This document shows, piece after piece, positions 36,541-46,345 of a stretch of 64,000 nt of DNA. Position 1 is the first letter of the stretch; the number at the start of each line of letters is the position of its first letter. The notes under the pieces are model-generated. The model was not told where the DNA came from. It searched no databases and saw nothing but the letters and a program-made list of their open reading frames with translations. The DNA lies in NCBI RefSeq assembly GCF_000612665.1, contig NZ_HG942052.1:38608-102607 (forward strand), given 5' to 3'. Origin of the DNA: Neobacillus dielmonensis. GTDB taxonomy: Bacteria; Bacillota; Bacilli; Bacillales; Cytobacillaceae. The position numbers were made by a program, and so were the translations under genes.

Positions 36541-37614
36541 TTATTTAAAAGCATACAGTCCATTTAACAACAGTGACTCTGAAATTTCTTTAAGAACCGG
36601 ATGTCCTACTTTTTCGAGCAGGACAAAGCGAATCGATTCACCTACTGATTTTTTATCCTGTTTCATCCTGCTTATAACCGAATCTAAATCAAGTCGCTCC
36701 GGTAAACTGGTTTGATAACCCAAACGTTTTGTCCATTCACTAAAATCTTTTAAATCAAAATCAAGTTCAAGTATTTCAATGCTCAATTTTAAAGCAAAAA
36801 TCATTCCAATCAATACGGCTTCCCCGTGAGTGAATTTCCCATATCCCATTTCTGCTTCAATTGCATGGCCTAACGTATGCCCAAAATTTAAGTAGGCCCG
36901 AATTCCTGTTTCCCTTTCATCCTGGCTGACGTAAGAATTTTTTACTTTTATTCCTTTTATTAATGATTGAGACAACTGGCCTTGTGTCATGCTGTTTAAG
37001 TCCTGAATATTCATCCGAAGCCACTGGTAAAAATCCAGGTCGTAAATAAGAGCATGTTTAATCACCTCAGCAAACCCGGACCTGACTTCTTGCTCTGGGA
37101 GTGTATCCAGCAGACTTAGATCATAAAATACAGCATCCGGCTGGTGGAAGGCACCAATCATGTTTTTCCCCATGGGATGGTTGATAGCTACTTTACCTCC
37201 AACTGCACTATCATGGGCTAATATAGTCGTTGGCACCTGGATAAACGATATTCCTCTCATAAAGGTGGAAGCAACAAAACCAGCTAAGTCACCAACCGCA
37301 CCGCCTCCAAATGAAATAATGACTGATTTTCGGTCAAGGCGATTTTGTAAACCAGCTGTTAGAGCATCATAAAAAACATCAAAAGTTTTCGCTTTTTCAC
37401 CACTCGGGGCAGTAAAAACAACTGGATCCCAATCATCAAGTACGGAAACCAATTTCTCAAGATGAAGCCTAGCCACTGTTTCATCCGTAATCACTAAAAT
37501 TTTTGTCAAGCTAGGGAAATGGCTTTTTAAAAACGGTGGAATATGGCCTAAGGCCCCTTCCCCAACAAACACATCATACAGCTTTGACTCTGTTTCGATG
37601 TGGATCGTCTCCAT
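36541..37614 (-). CDS. aroB: 3-dehydroquinate synthase
   Basis: 357 residues; NAD- and metal-dependent cyclisation of DAHP. Motifs: SGEKAKTFDVF, SFGGGAVGDLAGFVASTFMRG, VPTTILAHDSAVGGKVAINHP, and metal ligands in NFGHTLGHAIE and HGEAVLIGM. The ATG shares one base with the aroC stop (TAATG), so translation is coupled. Confidence 0.96.
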   Translation of the reverse strand: METIHIETESKLYDVFVGEGALGHIPPFLKSHFPSLTKILVITDETVARLHLEKLVSVLDDWDPVVFTAPSGEKAKTFDVFYDALTAGLQNRLDRKSVIISFGGGAVGDLAGFVASTFMRGISFIQVPTTILAHDSAVGGKVAINHPMGKNMIGAFHQPDAVFYDLSLLDTLPEQEVRSGFAEVIKHALIYDLDFYQWLRMNIQDLNSMTQGQLSQSLIKGIKVKNSYVSQDERETGIRAYLNFGHTLGHAIEAEMGYGKFTHGEAVLIGMIFALKLSIEILELDFDLKDFSEWTKRLGYQTSLPERLDLDSVISRMKQDKKSVGESIRFVLLEKVGHPVLKEISESLLLNGLYAFK

Positions 37615-38792
37615 TAAAATCCCCTCGCATATTCCCGTTGCTTTTGTATTTCTTCAACAAAGGTTTCAAAACGGTCACTATAAAATTGTTCCACAAGAGC
37701 ATTGGCTAATTCCCAAGCAACAACATGCTCTGCAACAACAGCAGCTGCAGGAACTGCACAACTGTCTGATCGTTCAATACTTGCTGAGAATGGTTCTTTT
37801 GTTTCAATGTCCACACTCATTAGCGGTTTATAAAGAGTTGGGATTGGCTTCATTACACCCCTGACTACAATTGGCATTCCTGTTGTCATCCCGCCTTCAA
37901 AGCCGCCTAGCCGGTTTGATTTCCGGTAATATCCTGTCTCTTTATCCCAAGCAATTTCATCGTGAACCTCACTGCCTGGCTTTCTTGCTGCCTCAAATCC
38001 AATCCCAAATTCCACTCCTTTAAAGGCGTTAATACTGACCATGGCTCCAGCTAGTTTAGCATCTAATTTTCGATCATAATGTACATAACTTCCGATTCCC
38101 GCTGGCATTCCTTCGGCAATGACCTCGACAATCCCGCCAATGGAATCGCCACTTTTTTTTGCTTCATCAATAGCATTCATCATGTCCTGCTCTACATTTG
38201 GGTCAACGGTGCGGACAGGTGAGCTTTCTGAACGTTCTTTTAAAGCTTCCAATGTTAAGGTACGGTCGACATTAGCTTTAATCCCACCGATTTCGACCAC
38301 ATGTGCCACAATGTTCACTCCTACTAAAGACAATAGCTTTTTGGCAACGGCTCCTGCGGCGACACGAACTGTTGTCTCACGTGCAGATGATCGTTCTAAA
38401 ACATTTCTCATATCCCGATGGCCATATTTAATCCCGCCATTTAAGTCTGCATGACCGGGGCGAGGACGGGTTACCTTGCGTTTTACTTCATCCTCTTCCA
38501 TGTCTACAAGCGGCTCCGCACCCATTATTTTGGTCCAATGTTTCCAATCATTATTTTTAACCACTAATGCAACAGGTGATCCCAACGTTTGCCCATGCCG
38601 TACTCCCGACATGATTTCTACTGTATCTTTCTCGATTTGCATCCGTCTTCCCCGGCCGTATCCTTGTTGTCTTCTTGCCAATTCAGCATTTATATCTTCC
38701 GTCAAAAGCGGCATCCCTGCGGGCAGCCCTTCCAAAATTGCTGTCAATTGCGGACCGTGTGATTCTCCCGCTGTCAAATATCTTAATCCCAT
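37614..38792 (-). CDS. aroC: Chorismate synthase
   Basis: 392 residues; FMN-dependent conversion of EPSP to chorismate. Signatures: [63 protein letters not shown] and [17 protein letters not shown]. subtilis name aroF. First gene of the cluster, with GAAGGGGGAAAG before the ATG and an extended -10 promoter 43 bases upstream. Confidence 0.97.
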   Translation of the reverse strand: MGLRYLTAGESHGPQLTAILEGLPAGMPLLTEDINAELARRQQGYGRGRRMQIEKDTVEIMSGVRHGQTLGSPVALVVKNNDWKHWTKIMGAEPLVDMEEDEVKRKVTRPRPGHADLNGGIKYGHRDMRNVLERSSARETTVRVAAGAVAKKLLSLVGVNIVAHVVEIGGIKANVDRTLTLEALKERSESSPVRTVDPNVEQDMMNAIDEAKKSGDSIGGIVEVIAEGMPAGIGSYVHYDRKLDAKLAGAMVSINAFKGVEFGIGFEAARKPGSEVHDEIAWDKETGYYRKSNRLGGFEGGMTTGMPIVVRGVMKPIPTLYKPLMSVDIETKEPFSASIERSDSCAVPAAAVVAEHVVAWELANALVEQFYSDRFETFVEEIQKQREYARGF

Positions 38793-38831
38793 ACTCTTTC
38801 CCCCTTCAACTCATTAAAGGATTTATGTATC

Positions 38832-38840
38832 AATATAACA
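38832..38840 (-). promoter_or_regulatory. Extended -10 promoter of the aroC cluster
   Basis: Minus strand TGTTATATT (TGn + TATATT), 40 bases before aroC. No convincing -35. No TRAP-type (G/U)AG repeat array is seen in the short leader. Confidence 0.55.
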
Positions 38841-38926
38841 TATTGTGTCGGATTCGCATAGTAGGACAATTCAGAAAATAGTTAGAATTTTTATATAAAG
38901 AAGCTAGTTGTTCTTACATCGCCAAT

Positions 38927-38955
38927 AAAAAACACTTGTATCTAAGTACAAGTGT
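38927..38955 (-). terminator. Hairpin copy 1 (CACTTGTA-N6-TACAAGTG) with U run
   Basis: Inverted repeat CACTTGTA (38933-38940) and TACAAGTG (38947-38954), spacer TCTAAG. On the minus strand it is followed by TTTTTTATT, a working terminator shape. The identical 22-bp unit recurs at 39533-39554, exactly 600 bp away. Confidence 0.8.
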
Positions 38956-39235
38956 CAGATTGTAGACTGTACACAAAAGGCATTACGAAGGTTCACATTC
39001 GGGTGCCTTTTTCTAATTATGACTCTTTTTACTATAGTTTTGTATTAAACTGCCCCATCCAAGGTCAATTCATATGCCAATTCTGGTTAATCCCAATTCC
39101 CTGTCTCCATGTTTTTACGTCCTTTACATAGCAACCACTCTCTGGATTGGTGGTACTTTCTTTTATTTCCTTGATTCCTTTTTTTCAAACTTATCTAGTA
39201 GAAAAGGTTTTTTTCATGCTTTTCACTATGGCAGC

Positions 39236-39331
39236 TTATATCTTACGGACCATATGGTCCTCAGGTACAAACTGCTCTAAAGCGATCATTCCTACTTGGT
39301 CACGGTTCATCTGTGTGTTTTTTGTTAACAT
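39236..39331 (-). pseudogene. IS1182-family transposase, N-terminal remnant
   Basis: 31 codons then a stop: begins MLTKNTQMNRDQVGMIAL and ends EQFVPEDHMVRKI, which resembles the N terminus of IS1182-type transposases (a conserved 'DQLVPxDHLVRKI' stretch). After the stop no continuing homology was recognised in any frame, so the rest is deleted or very degraded. Upstream has no clear ribosome binding site. Non-functional. Confidence 0.7.
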
Positions 39332-39402
39332 TTCATCACTCTCATAAAAAACGTGGCATAATTAAAAAGAAAAATAATCTATAGGTCATCTATGTTGTTT
39401 GC

Positions 39403-39470
39403 CCTGTTGATTGGAGCAGAAATGCGAAGACCCCGCGAAGCGCCTGGAGCACAAATAACGGCCCCCCCAT
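39403..39470. repeat. Degraded dispersed repeat copy
   Basis: CCTGTTGATTGGAGCAGAAATGCGAAGACCCC... resembles the core of the elements at 29318, 51105 and 63935, but only about 70 bp remain. Confidence 0.5.
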
Positions 39471-39479
39471 AAAAAGAGC

Positions 39480-39530
39480 AAAAAAAGACTGTCGGCAAAC
39501 CCGAAGTTTTTTCAGATTTGTCGACAGTCT
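39480..39530 (-). terminator. Terminator downstream of ndk
   Basis: AGACTGTCG / CGACAGTCT, plus CAAA/TTTG inside; on the minus strand the stem is followed by TTTTTTTGC. Likely the real ndk terminator. Confidence 0.85.
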
Positions 39531-39532
39531 GC

Positions 39533-39554
39533 CACTTGTATCTAAGTACAAGTG
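39533..39554. repeat. Hairpin copy 2 (CACTTGTA-N6-TACAAGTG)
   Basis: Identical to 38933-38954 including the spacer, but without a U run on the minus strand. It lies 16 bp after ndk. Confidence 0.8.
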
Positions 39555-39570
39555 TTTATAATTTATTAAG

Positions 39571-40020
39571 TTAATAAATCCATTCGTTCACTAATTTGGA
39601 GTATTCTGCTAGTTCTGATTTACTAAAGAATAAACCGATTTCCCGGGCAGCGCTTTCAATTGAATCAGATCCGTGTATAACGTTTTTGCCAACTGTTAGA
39701 CCAAAGTCTCCGCGGATTGTTCCTGGTGCAGCATCCTTTGGATTTGTAGATCCCATCATTTGGCGAGCAGTGCTAATGACATTTTCCCCTTGCCATACCA
39801 TTGCAAAAACAGGCCCTGATGTAATGAAGTCAACCAATTCGCCAAAGAAAGGACGTTCCTTATGTTCACTATAATGCTGTTCAGCAAGCTCGGTAGGGAT
39901 ACTCATTAACTTTGCACCCAATAGTTGAAAGCCCTTTCTTTCAAAACGTGACACAATTTCCCCAATTAAATTACGCTGTACCCCATCAGGTTTAACCATT
40001 AAAAATGTGCTCTCCATCAT
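39571..40020 (-). CDS. ndk: Nucleoside diphosphate kinase
   Basis: 149 residues, the usual length. Transfers phosphate between nucleoside tri- and diphosphates via the His in [24 protein letters not shown] and [13 protein letters not shown] are also typical. ATG 40020 (MMESTF) is used, with GGGAG upstream; the frame extends to a GTG at 40032. Promoter-like TTGTAT-16-TATACA lies about 25-50 bases upstream. Single gene. Confidence 0.96.
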   Translation of the reverse strand: MMESTFLMVKPDGVQRNLIGEIVSRFERKGFQLLGAKLMSIPTELAEQHYSEHKERPFFGELVDFITSGPVFAMVWQGENVISTARQMMGSTNPKDAAPGTIRGDFGLTVGKNVIHGSDSIESAAREIGLFFSKSELAEYSKLVNEWIY

Positions 40021-40156
40021 TTCCACTCCCACTTTATATGTATAGGATTGTTATACCAAAATACAATCCACGAAAATATTAACATTGTTTTGAATATTTC
40101 GCAAGACTGTCTACATAACAAAACAAGTATAGAAATGGAAATGATGAAATTACATT

Positions 40157-41119
40157 TTAGAACTTACGTCTACCAATATTTTTCGCGATCTCCTGGAAGG
40201 ATTTTTTTGCACGGTTATCTGGAAGCTCTTTTAATATTGCCAGAGCCTTATTCAAGTACTGATCACTGAGCTGAACCGACTTTTCAATCGCACCTGTTTG
40301 TTTTATTAGGGAGATAATCTCCTCGATATCCAATGCCGTTGTGTCCGGATGCACCTGTTCGATTTTTTCTCGAACTGTTTTGTTTTCCATAGCAAAAAAT
40401 ACCGGTGCTGTGATATTGCCATGCAGCAAGTCACTTCCAGCTGGTTTTCCAAGTTCTTCACCTGTAGCTGTAAAATCAAGAATATCGTCAGTAATTTGAT
40501 AAGACATACCTACATAATAGCCAAACTGATACAATTTCTTATGCACTGACTCTTCCACATTTGCCGCTATTGCTCCCAATTGGCAGCTAGACGCAATCAA
40601 CAATGCTGTTTTTCTTTTAATTCTCCGCAAATAGTCTCGAAATTTTTGGTCATAACGGTATTTATCTTTAATTTGTTCAATTTCTCCCACCGTCACTTCG
40701 ACCATTGTATCTGCCAATATTTTATGCGCTAAGGGATTTTCAATATTAGTCATTGATTCAAGGGCAAGGGCAAATACAAAATCCCCTGTATACATAGCAA
40801 CTTGGTTGTCCCATTTTGATTTTACAGTTGGCTTTCCTCGGCGAAGATCAGCATCATCAATGACATCATCGTGAACCAACGAGGCCATATGAATAAGTTC
40901 AAGCGCCACTGCAACATCCTTTAGGACATTGATGTCATAATCTCCAAACTTCCCCGCAAGCAGCACAAAAATAGGACGTATCCTTTTTCCGCCAGCCAGC
41001 AATGTATGCATAGAAGCCTGTTTTAAAAGAAGAGACTCGGTTTTAATAGTCTCCTCTAGTTTTTTCTCTATGATATTAATATCAGAATTCAAAAATGAAT
41101 ACATCATTTTTAATTTCAT
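40157..41119 (-). CDS. hepT: Heptaprenyl diphosphate synthase component II
   Basis: 320 residues; catalytic subunit that makes the C35 side chain of menaquinone-7. First Asp-rich motif in LVHDDVIDDADLRRGKPT, second in YQITDDILDFT; GGKRIRP binds diphosphate. Start at MKLKMMYSFL matches the annotated Bacillus proteins; the frame opens at 41140. Needs HepS, encoded two genes upstream. Confidence 0.96.
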   Translation of the reverse strand: MKLKMMYSFLNSDINIIEKKLEETIKTESLLLKQASMHTLLAGGKRIRPIFVLLAGKFGDYDINVLKDVAVALELIHMASLVHDDVIDDADLRRGKPTVKSKWDNQVAMYTGDFVFALALESMTNIENPLAHKILADTMVEVTVGEIEQIKDKYRYDQKFRDYLRRIKRKTALLIASSCQLGAIAANVEESVHKKLYQFGYYVGMSYQITDDILDFTATGEELGKPAGSDLLHGNITAPVFFAMENKTVREKIEQVHPDTTALDIEEIISLIKQTGAIEKSVQLSDQYLNKALAILKELPDNRAKKSFQEIAKNIGRRKF

Positions 41120-41158
41120 TGTATTCACCCAGCTTTTCATCCTATCTGTTTTGCGCGA

Positions 41159-41863
41159 TTATTTTTTCTTCCCGATGTGTACTGCAGCGGCACCACCACT
41201 ATAAGGCTTATATTTAACCTCAGAAAATCCTGCCGTTTCGAACAAAGATGCTAGTTCTTTCATCCCTGGAAAATCACGGGCAGACTCCTGAAGCCAAGAG
41301 TATTCCTTATAACTTTTAGCAAACAATTTACCAAACATCGGCATGATATACCGGAAATATAGGTAGAAAAGCTGTCTATATCCTATTAGAGTTGGCTGGC
41401 TTGTCTCTAAACAAACAGCAATTCCGCCAGGCTTCACAACACGATACATTTCCTTTAATACCTGAAGATAATCCGGGACATTTCGAAGTCCGAACCCAAT
41501 GGTCACGTAATCGAAACTATTATCAGGGAAAGGGAGTTCCATTGCATTGCCATGGATTAATTTTACTTGGTCTAGATGAAGCTGCTCAACCTTTTCTTCT
41601 CCTACCTTCAACATATTTTTGCTAAAATCAAGCCCAACTACTTTTCCATGTGGTCCGACAGCTTCTGCTAAAGCAATCGTCCAATCAGCAGTCCCACAAC
41701 AAACATCAAGAGCATGCGCTCCTTGCTGAACATTCATTCTTTTCATGGTGTCTTTCCGCCATTTAAGGTGCTGCTGAAAACTGATCACAGAGTTCATTTT
41801 ATCGTAGCTATCAGAAATCTTTTCAAATACATGATGAACCCGTTCTTCCTTGGATTGCTGCAT
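41159..41863 (-). CDS. menG: Demethylmenaquinone methyltransferase
   Basis: 234 residues, SAM-dependent C-methyltransferase for the last step of menaquinone synthesis (also called menH or ubiE). Motifs: [16 protein letters not shown] (SAM), [27 protein letters not shown] and [16 protein letters not shown]. Between hepS and hepT, 2 bp after hepS. GAAGGG precedes the ATG. Confidence 0.96.
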   Translation of the reverse strand: MQQSKEERVHHVFEKISDSYDKMNSVISFQQHLKWRKDTMKRMNVQQGAHALDVCCGTADWTIALAEAVGPHGKVVGLDFSKNMLKVGEEKVEQLHLDQVKLIHGNAMELPFPDNSFDYVTIGFGLRNVPDYLQVLKEMYRVVKPGGIAVCLETSQPTLIGYRQLFYLYFRYIMPMFGKLFAKSYKEYSWLQESARDFPGMKELASLFETAGFSEVKYKPYSGGAAAVHIGKKK

Positions 41864-41865
41864 CT

Positions 41866-42678
41866 TTACCCTTCCTCCGCAAATGTTTTCACATATGGCT
41901 GATGTTGATTTAATAAAGTAGTGACTTTATTTTTCAAAAATTCATTTACATACGGCACTTTTGTCATTGCTTTTTCAATTGCCTGTTTTGTCTGCTTCAA
42001 ATACTGCTCACAAATGATTAATAGCTGTTGCTGCTGTTCACTAGACAATTCAGATAATCGACAGTCACTGTATGGATATAAATGTGTTTTCAGACTTTCA
42101 AATAGGACGGAGTCTTGTTGTTGGACAAAATGTTCCTTTTCATTAAGTAGCCGTTTAAAGAATAACAAGTCTTCAAGAAAATAATTCCAGATATCTAATT
42201 TAAAATAACCAGCAAACCGTGTCATAAGAGAGCTTTCAATCAATTTCAAGCTTTCCATTACTTGATCAATACTCGATGGGCTTTGATAGTAAAAGGTTAT
42301 CTTACTTTCATTAACCTCTTTGACACCTTTGGACAGTGTTTTAATCATTGAAATATCCTTTGAGTCTGCTAGAAGTTTGTAATATAAACCGCTAAAATAA
42401 TCACCGGCTAATACCGTCAACTGCCGTTCGACTCCATCTTCCTGGAGCTTGGATATATGTTCATGAGTATCAAGGGCTATTTGTATGAGCATGGCCGATA
42501 GACAAAGGTTCTCACTTTCCCGCTCCTCCAAATTATGCAAATCTGCAATCGAAACAAGGACAAGAAGCTTATCCTGGTCGATAGTTGGGGATTCAATGTA
42601 TTTAAGCAAGTAAGTGTCCCACACATATTTTTCGACCTTCTCTTTAATGTTGGTATACTTTTGTCGAATATCCAGCAC
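41866..42678 (-). CDS. hepS: Heptaprenyl diphosphate synthase component I
   Basis: 270 residues, all helical, without Asp-rich catalytic motifs, as expected for the non-catalytic subunit that sets product length. GTG 42678 is preferred ([18 protein letters not shown]), with AAGGGTG upstream. First of hepS-menG-hepT, which together with qcrABC supply and use menaquinone. Confidence 0.9.
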   Translation of the reverse strand: MLDIRQKYTNIKEKVEKYVWDTYLLKYIESPTIDQDKLLVLVSIADLHNLEERESENLCLSAMLIQIALDTHEHISKLQEDGVERQLTVLAGDYFSGLYYKLLADSKDISMIKTLSKGVKEVNESKITFYYQSPSSIDQVMESLKLIESSLMTRFAGYFKLDIWNYFLEDLLFFKRLLNEKEHFVQQQDSVLFESLKTHLYPYSDCRLSELSSEQQQQLLIICEQYLKQTKQAIEKAMTKVPYVNEFLKNKVTTLLNQHQPYVKTFAEEG

Positions 42679-42836
42679 AATTATCACCCTTGTTTCCCCG
42701 AAGTAATATGTCTATGTATGTCTATTATTTAACAAAAAGAGAGTAACGACTAAAAAAGCCCCTGTACGCTATAAAAGGCTCTCACCATTATATCACAAAA
42801 GAGAATAATTCGGCACTGCATGACCAAATAAATATA

Positions 42837-42878
42837 TTTCCTTTTCTAAATAACGCAAAGTTTATTCAGAAAAGGAAA
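42837..42878 (-). terminator. Long hairpin after mtrB
   Basis: TTTCCTTTTCT-A-AATAA / TTATT-C-AGAAAAGGAAA, 16 pairs with one mismatch, 9 bases past the mtrB stop. AT-rich sequence, no long U run, so termination may be partial before hepS. Confidence 0.65.
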
Positions 42879-42890
42879 GTTATCGGTAGA

Positions 42891-43127
42891 TTATTTTTTC
42901 ATTTCACTGTCAATTTCCCCATAATTGGTAAGGATTTTGGCATTCCCTCTTATTTTTATCGCAGAAGTGTGTTCTGTAAACTGGGCAAGTAGCACCTCAC
43001 CTTTATCAAGTTTCTCTAAATGATGAAATTTAGTGTCCGAACCTCTTGTTAGACCGATTACACTAACACCATCTTCCTCTGCCTTTATAACAACATAATC
43101 ACCGTTTAGACTCCGCTGCTTTTCCAA
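42891..43127 (-). CDS. mtrB: Tryptophan RNA-binding attenuation protein TRAP
   Basis: 78 residues. TRAP forms an 11-mer ring that, with bound tryptophan, wraps GAG/UAG-repeat leader RNA of trp genes. [20 protein letters not shown] and [31 protein letters not shown] match closely, including the RNA-contact Lys/Lys/Arg set (KFHH..LEK, IKIRG). A TTG start with AGGGGTG upstream. Follows folE by 33 bp, as in B. subtilis, though the trp operon is not at its usual place in this window. Confidence 0.96.
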   Translation of the reverse strand: MEKQRSLNGDYVVIKAEEDGVSVIGLTRGSDTKFHHLEKLDKGEVLLAQFTEHTSAIKIRGNAKILTNYGEIDSEMKK

Positions 43128-43160
43128 GTCGCTTCACCCCTGGTTTTTATTTTTTCATCA

Positions 43161-43727
43161 TTAATTTTTGATTAATGAAAGGATTTCTGCCCTTGCTGCC
43201 GGATCTTCAGACAACGTTCCACGAACTGCGGTTGTTACCGTTTTGGATCCCGGCTTCTTAACGCCTCTCATCGTCATACACATATGTTCTGCCTCTACAA
43301 CGACCATTACACCATGTGGTTCAAGCTTTTCTACAATGCTATCGGCAACTGTGGAGGTAATCCTTTCTTGAAGCTGCGGACGTTTAGCAACAGCTTCTAC
43401 TGCCCTTGCCAATTTGCTTAGCCCCGTGACTCGGCCATTTTGAGGTATGTAAGCCACATGTGCTTTTCCAAAGAAAGGGACAAGATGATGTTCACACATG
43501 GAATAAAACGGTATATCTTTCACCAATACAAGCTCCTCGTGGTCTTCACTGAATATGGTTTCGAAATGTTGCTTTGGGTCCTCATTTAATCCGCTAAAAA
43601 CTTCTTCATACATCTTTGCTACCCTCTTAGGGGTATCAAGTAGTCCTTCCCGGTTTGGGTCTTCACCGATTGCTTCCAATATTAAACGTACCGCTTCCTC
43701 AATCTGGGTACGATTCACTTCTGTCAT
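43161..43727 (-). CDS. folE: GTP cyclohydrolase I
   Basis: 188 residues; first step of folate synthesis from GTP (mtrA in B. subtilis). Zinc ligands in [22 protein letters not shown] and [28 protein letters not shown] precedes the ATG. Upstream of mtrB. Confidence 0.97.
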   Translation of the reverse strand: MTEVNRTQIEEAVRLILEAIGEDPNREGLLDTPKRVAKMYEEVFSGLNEDPKQHFETIFSEDHEELVLVKDIPFYSMCEHHLVPFFGKAHVAYIPQNGRVTGLSKLARAVEAVAKRPQLQERITSTVADSIVEKLEPHGVMVVVEAEHMCMTMRGVKKPGSKTVTTAVRGTLSEDPAARAEILSLIKN

Positions 43728-43830
43728 ACGTCAATTCCTCCTAATATTCTGCTGTCAATTTGATGACAAGTTCATATTAGCATACTCGTTTCAATGCAAG
43801 CAAAAAATTCAAGCATATCAGAGTCACCCA

Positions 43831-43864
43831 AAAAGAAAAAAGGCCATGGGTGTCCATGGCCTTT
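43831..43864 (-). terminator. Terminator of hbs
   Basis: AAAGGCCATGG / CCATGGCCTTT with loop GTGT, and TTTCTTTTT after it on the minus strand. Confidence 0.92.
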
Positions 43865-43899
43865 GCCTAAGCATTCGCTTAAAGCAATAATTTATGTAA

Positions 43900-44172
43900 T
43901 TATTTTACTGCATCTTTAAGCGCCTTACCTGGTTTGAAAGCAGGAACCTTGCTCGCACCAATTTCGATCTCCTCACCAGTTTGAGGATTGCGTCCTTTAC
44001 GTGCTGCACGCTCACGTACTTCAAAGTTTCCAAAACCGATAAGTTGTACCTTATCACCATTTTTTAAAGCATCTAAAATTGTGTCAAAAACAGCATCAAC
44101 TGCTTTCGTAGCGTCTTTTTTAGAAAGCTCGCCGGCCTCAGCAACTGCATTGATAAGTTCTGTCTTGTTCAT
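43900..44172 (-). CDS. hbs: DNA-binding protein HU
   Basis: 90 residues; abundant nucleoid protein. [50 protein letters not shown] (minor-groove arm) and a Lys-rich end. AGGAGGTGA precedes ATG 44172; the earlier start codons overlap that site. Expressed from its own upstream region between spoIVA and folE. Confidence 0.97.
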   Translation of the reverse strand: MNKTELINAVAEAGELSKKDATKAVDAVFDTILDALKNGDKVQLIGFGNFEVRERAARKGRNPQTGEEIEIGASKVPAFKPGKALKDAVK

Positions 44173-44524
44173 GCCATTCACCTCCTCCCAAAGAAATTCG
44201 AGATAAATAAGAATACTTATCTACATTTCTAAACAAAATTTCTAATTTCTATACGTAACAGTTTTGTTTTTTATGCAAAAATTACCAAAGAATTTTGCAT
44301 GTACAACAACGAATGAACCCCCAAGAAATCCCGTGAAATAAAGGCTTCAGCACTATTACGTAATCTGTTAAAAGATTAACACAATCAAATCCGCATATCA
44401 AGAAGAATTCAAGAAATTATGGTAATCTTTTCTTTTGTTCTACAAAATTCTACTTTTTTAGACTTTTTCTGGTAGAAAAGTCCCACAAAAAGTAAAAAAA
44501 GGACTCCAATTGGGAGTCCCTAAC
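44173..44524. other. hbs upstream region
   Basis: About 350 bp without a gene: AT-rich, containing the spoIVA terminator at one end and the hbs promoter region. The best promoter guess on the minus strand is TTGCAT, a 19-base spacer and TATAGA, which is weak. No open frame with a ribosome binding site was seen. Confidence 0.5.
44493..44519 (-). terminator. Terminator of spoIVA
   Basis: GGACTCC / GGAGTCC with TTTTTTT after it on the minus strand, 5 bases past the spoIVA stop. Confidence 0.93.
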
Positions 44525-46003
44525 CTAGAGGATTATTGCGATTAAACCGCCAGAACCCTCGTTAATAATTCTTTCTAATGTTTCTTTTAATTTATATCTA
44601 GCATTTTCAGGCATTAACGAAAGCTTCGCATGAATGCCTTCACGAACAATTGAACTCAAACTGCGCCCGAAAATATCCGAGTTCCAAATTGAAAGCGGGT
44701 CATCCTCAAAGTCCTGCATCAGGTATCGGACCAACTCTTCACTTTGCTTTTCCGTACCAATTATCGGAGCAAATTCTGATTCGACGTCAACTTTAATCAT
44801 ATGAATGGAAGGTGCTACAGCTTTTAACCTCACACCAAACCGGGCACCCTGCCTGATGATTTCCGGTTCCTCCAAACTCATATCTGAAAGAGTTGGCGAG
44901 GCGATTCCGTATCCAGTCTGCTTCACCATCTTCAATGCATCTGAAATATGATCATATTCAGCTTTTGCATGGGCAAAGTCCTGCATCAACTCCAGAAGAT
45001 GATCTTTTCCCCGGATCTCAACACCTACAATTTCTTTTAAAATATCATCATACAATTCATCTGGGGCAAACAAGTCAATTTCAGCTACTCCAGAGCCCAT
45101 TTCAACCCCAGCTAATCCTGCTTTCTCAATAAAGTCAAACTCACTGAATTGCTGCACTACCCTATCTACGTCTCTTAATCTCTTGATATCTTTAACAGTT
45201 TCTCTGACAGCATCTTGGTAGCTCTCACGAAGCCAATGGTTTTCCCTTAGAACCATAACCCAACTTGGAAGGTTAACATTCACCTCTAAAACTGGGAATT
45301 CATAGAGAGCTTCACGCAGTACATTCAATACATCGCTTTCTCTCATGCTCTCAACACTCATGGCAATAACAGGAATATCATATTTTTCAGAAAGACTGGA
45401 CCTTAATGTTTCCGTCGCCGGATGATATGGCTGAGCACTGTTTACAACCATGATAAATGGTTTTCCAACTTCCTTTAATTCTTCAATGACTCTTTCTTCA
45501 GCTTCAATATAGTTGCTTCTTGGTATTTCACCAATAGTGCCATCAGTTGTTACCACGACACCAAGTGTAGAATGTTCTTGTATTACTTTTCTAGTACCTA
45601 TTTCAGCCGCTTCATGGAAAGGTATAGGTTCTTCATACCAAGGAGTGTTAATCATCCTAGGACCATTCTCATCCTCATATCCCTTTGCACCTGGAACAGT
45701 ATAACCCACACAATCTACCAGCCGAATATTCACATCCAAGCCCTCATCAACATGAACCGTAGCCGCCTGATTCGGCACAAATTTTGGTTCAGTTGTCATA
45801 ATCGTCTTTCCAGCGGCACTCTGTGGAAGTTCGTCCTGTGCCCGTGATCTTTCCGCTTCACTTGATATATTCGGTAATACCACTAGCTCCATGAATTTCT
45901 TAATGAATGTCGACTTTCCCGTACGGACTGCTCCTACTACCCCTAAATAAATATCGCCTCCGGTCCTCTCGGCAATATCCTTAAAAATATCAACCTTTTC
46001 CAA
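44525..46003 (-). CDS. spoIVA: Stage IV sporulation protein A, coat morphogenetic ATPase
   Basis: 492 residues, the standard length. SpoIVA polymerises on the forespore outer membrane with ATP hydrolysis and anchors the coat basement layer. Walker A LGVVGAVRTGKSTFIK (about 20-35), the sensor-like TIMTTEPKFVP, and the highly conserved ending GSGGLIAIIL are all present. TTG start with AGGAGGGG upstream. Mother-cell (sigma-E) expression is known in B. subtilis; GTCATAACC and CATAAACAT on the minus strand upstream (about 46080-46112) are weak candidates for it. Confidence 0.97.
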   Translation of the reverse strand: MEKVDIFKDIAERTGGDIYLGVVGAVRTGKSTFIKKFMELVVLPNISSEAERSRAQDELPQSAAGKTIMTTEPKFVPNQAATVHVDEGLDVNIRLVDCVGYTVPGAKGYEDENGPRMINTPWYEEPIPFHEAAEIGTRKVIQEHSTLGVVVTTDGTIGEIPRSNYIEAEERVIEELKEVGKPFIMVVNSAQPYHPATETLRSSLSEKYDIPVIAMSVESMRESDVLNVLREALYEFPVLEVNVNLPSWVMVLRENHWLRESYQDAVRETVKDIKRLRDVDRVVQQFSEFDFIEKAGLAGVEMGSGVAEIDLFAPDELYDDILKEIVGVEIRGKDHLLELMQDFAHAKAEYDHISDALKMVKQTGYGIASPTLSDMSLEEPEIIRQGARFGVRLKAVAPSIHMIKVDVESEFAPIIGTEKQSEELVRYLMQDFEDDPLSIWNSDIFGRSLSSIVREGIHAKLSLMPENARYKLKETLERIINEGSGGLIAIIL

Positions 46004-46345
46004 GTGATCCCCTCCTGAATTTTAGAGTGTAAAGTGGGATAATTTCATCCATATAGCTATTTTTGGACAGTATATGTTTATGACGTTGTCCTATATGGTT
46101 ATGACACTTTTCTTAAATTTTTTACCTCCTTATTCAAGTTTCATAAGGATTCATGGATTAATAGTGCCTAAGTCTTCTTCACTGGAGGGTTTCTATTAAT
46201 TATTTTCACGGATATGACATATCAGGAATTATCACATCACGCTCATTACAGAACAAAAAAACCCTTCACCTACAATATATTTCTTGGTGAAGGGGATATG
46301 ACTAAAATTAATTCTTATTTATTATATCCAAGATATTCACTCCAT
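46004..46345. other. spoIVA upstream region and yphF end
   Basis: About 340 bp without a gene. It holds the spoIVA promoter region (possible sigma-E-like elements near 46080-46112) and the yphF terminator at 46262-46294. The open frame at 46214-46402 crosses that terminator and is not believed. Confidence 0.5.
46257..46294 (-). terminator. Terminator of yphE-yphF
   Basis: CCCTTCACC / GGTGAAGGG with a 15-base loop, and TTTTTTTG after it on the minus strand. Confidence 0.85.

Larger units (their letters stand above)
38956..39532. other. Decayed intergenic block at the cheR position
   Basis: The ~780 bp between aroC and ndk have no intact gene. They contain the two identical hairpins at the ends, the start of a transposase gene (39236-39331), a decayed GC-rich repeat (about 39403-39470), and a strong terminator (39480-39530). 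B. subtilis has cheR here between aroF (aroC) and ndk. Short open frames inside (39074-39347) lack ribosome binding sites and family features. Confidence 0.6.

Noticed and set aside
39248..39261. Palindrome GGACCATATGGTCC
   Set aside because: It lies in the coding part of the transposase remnant (EDHMV codons), so no operator is needed to explain it.
39074..39347. Two overlapping plus-strand open frames of 66-68 codons
   Set aside because: They run antisense to the transposase remnant, have no ribosome binding site and show no family features.
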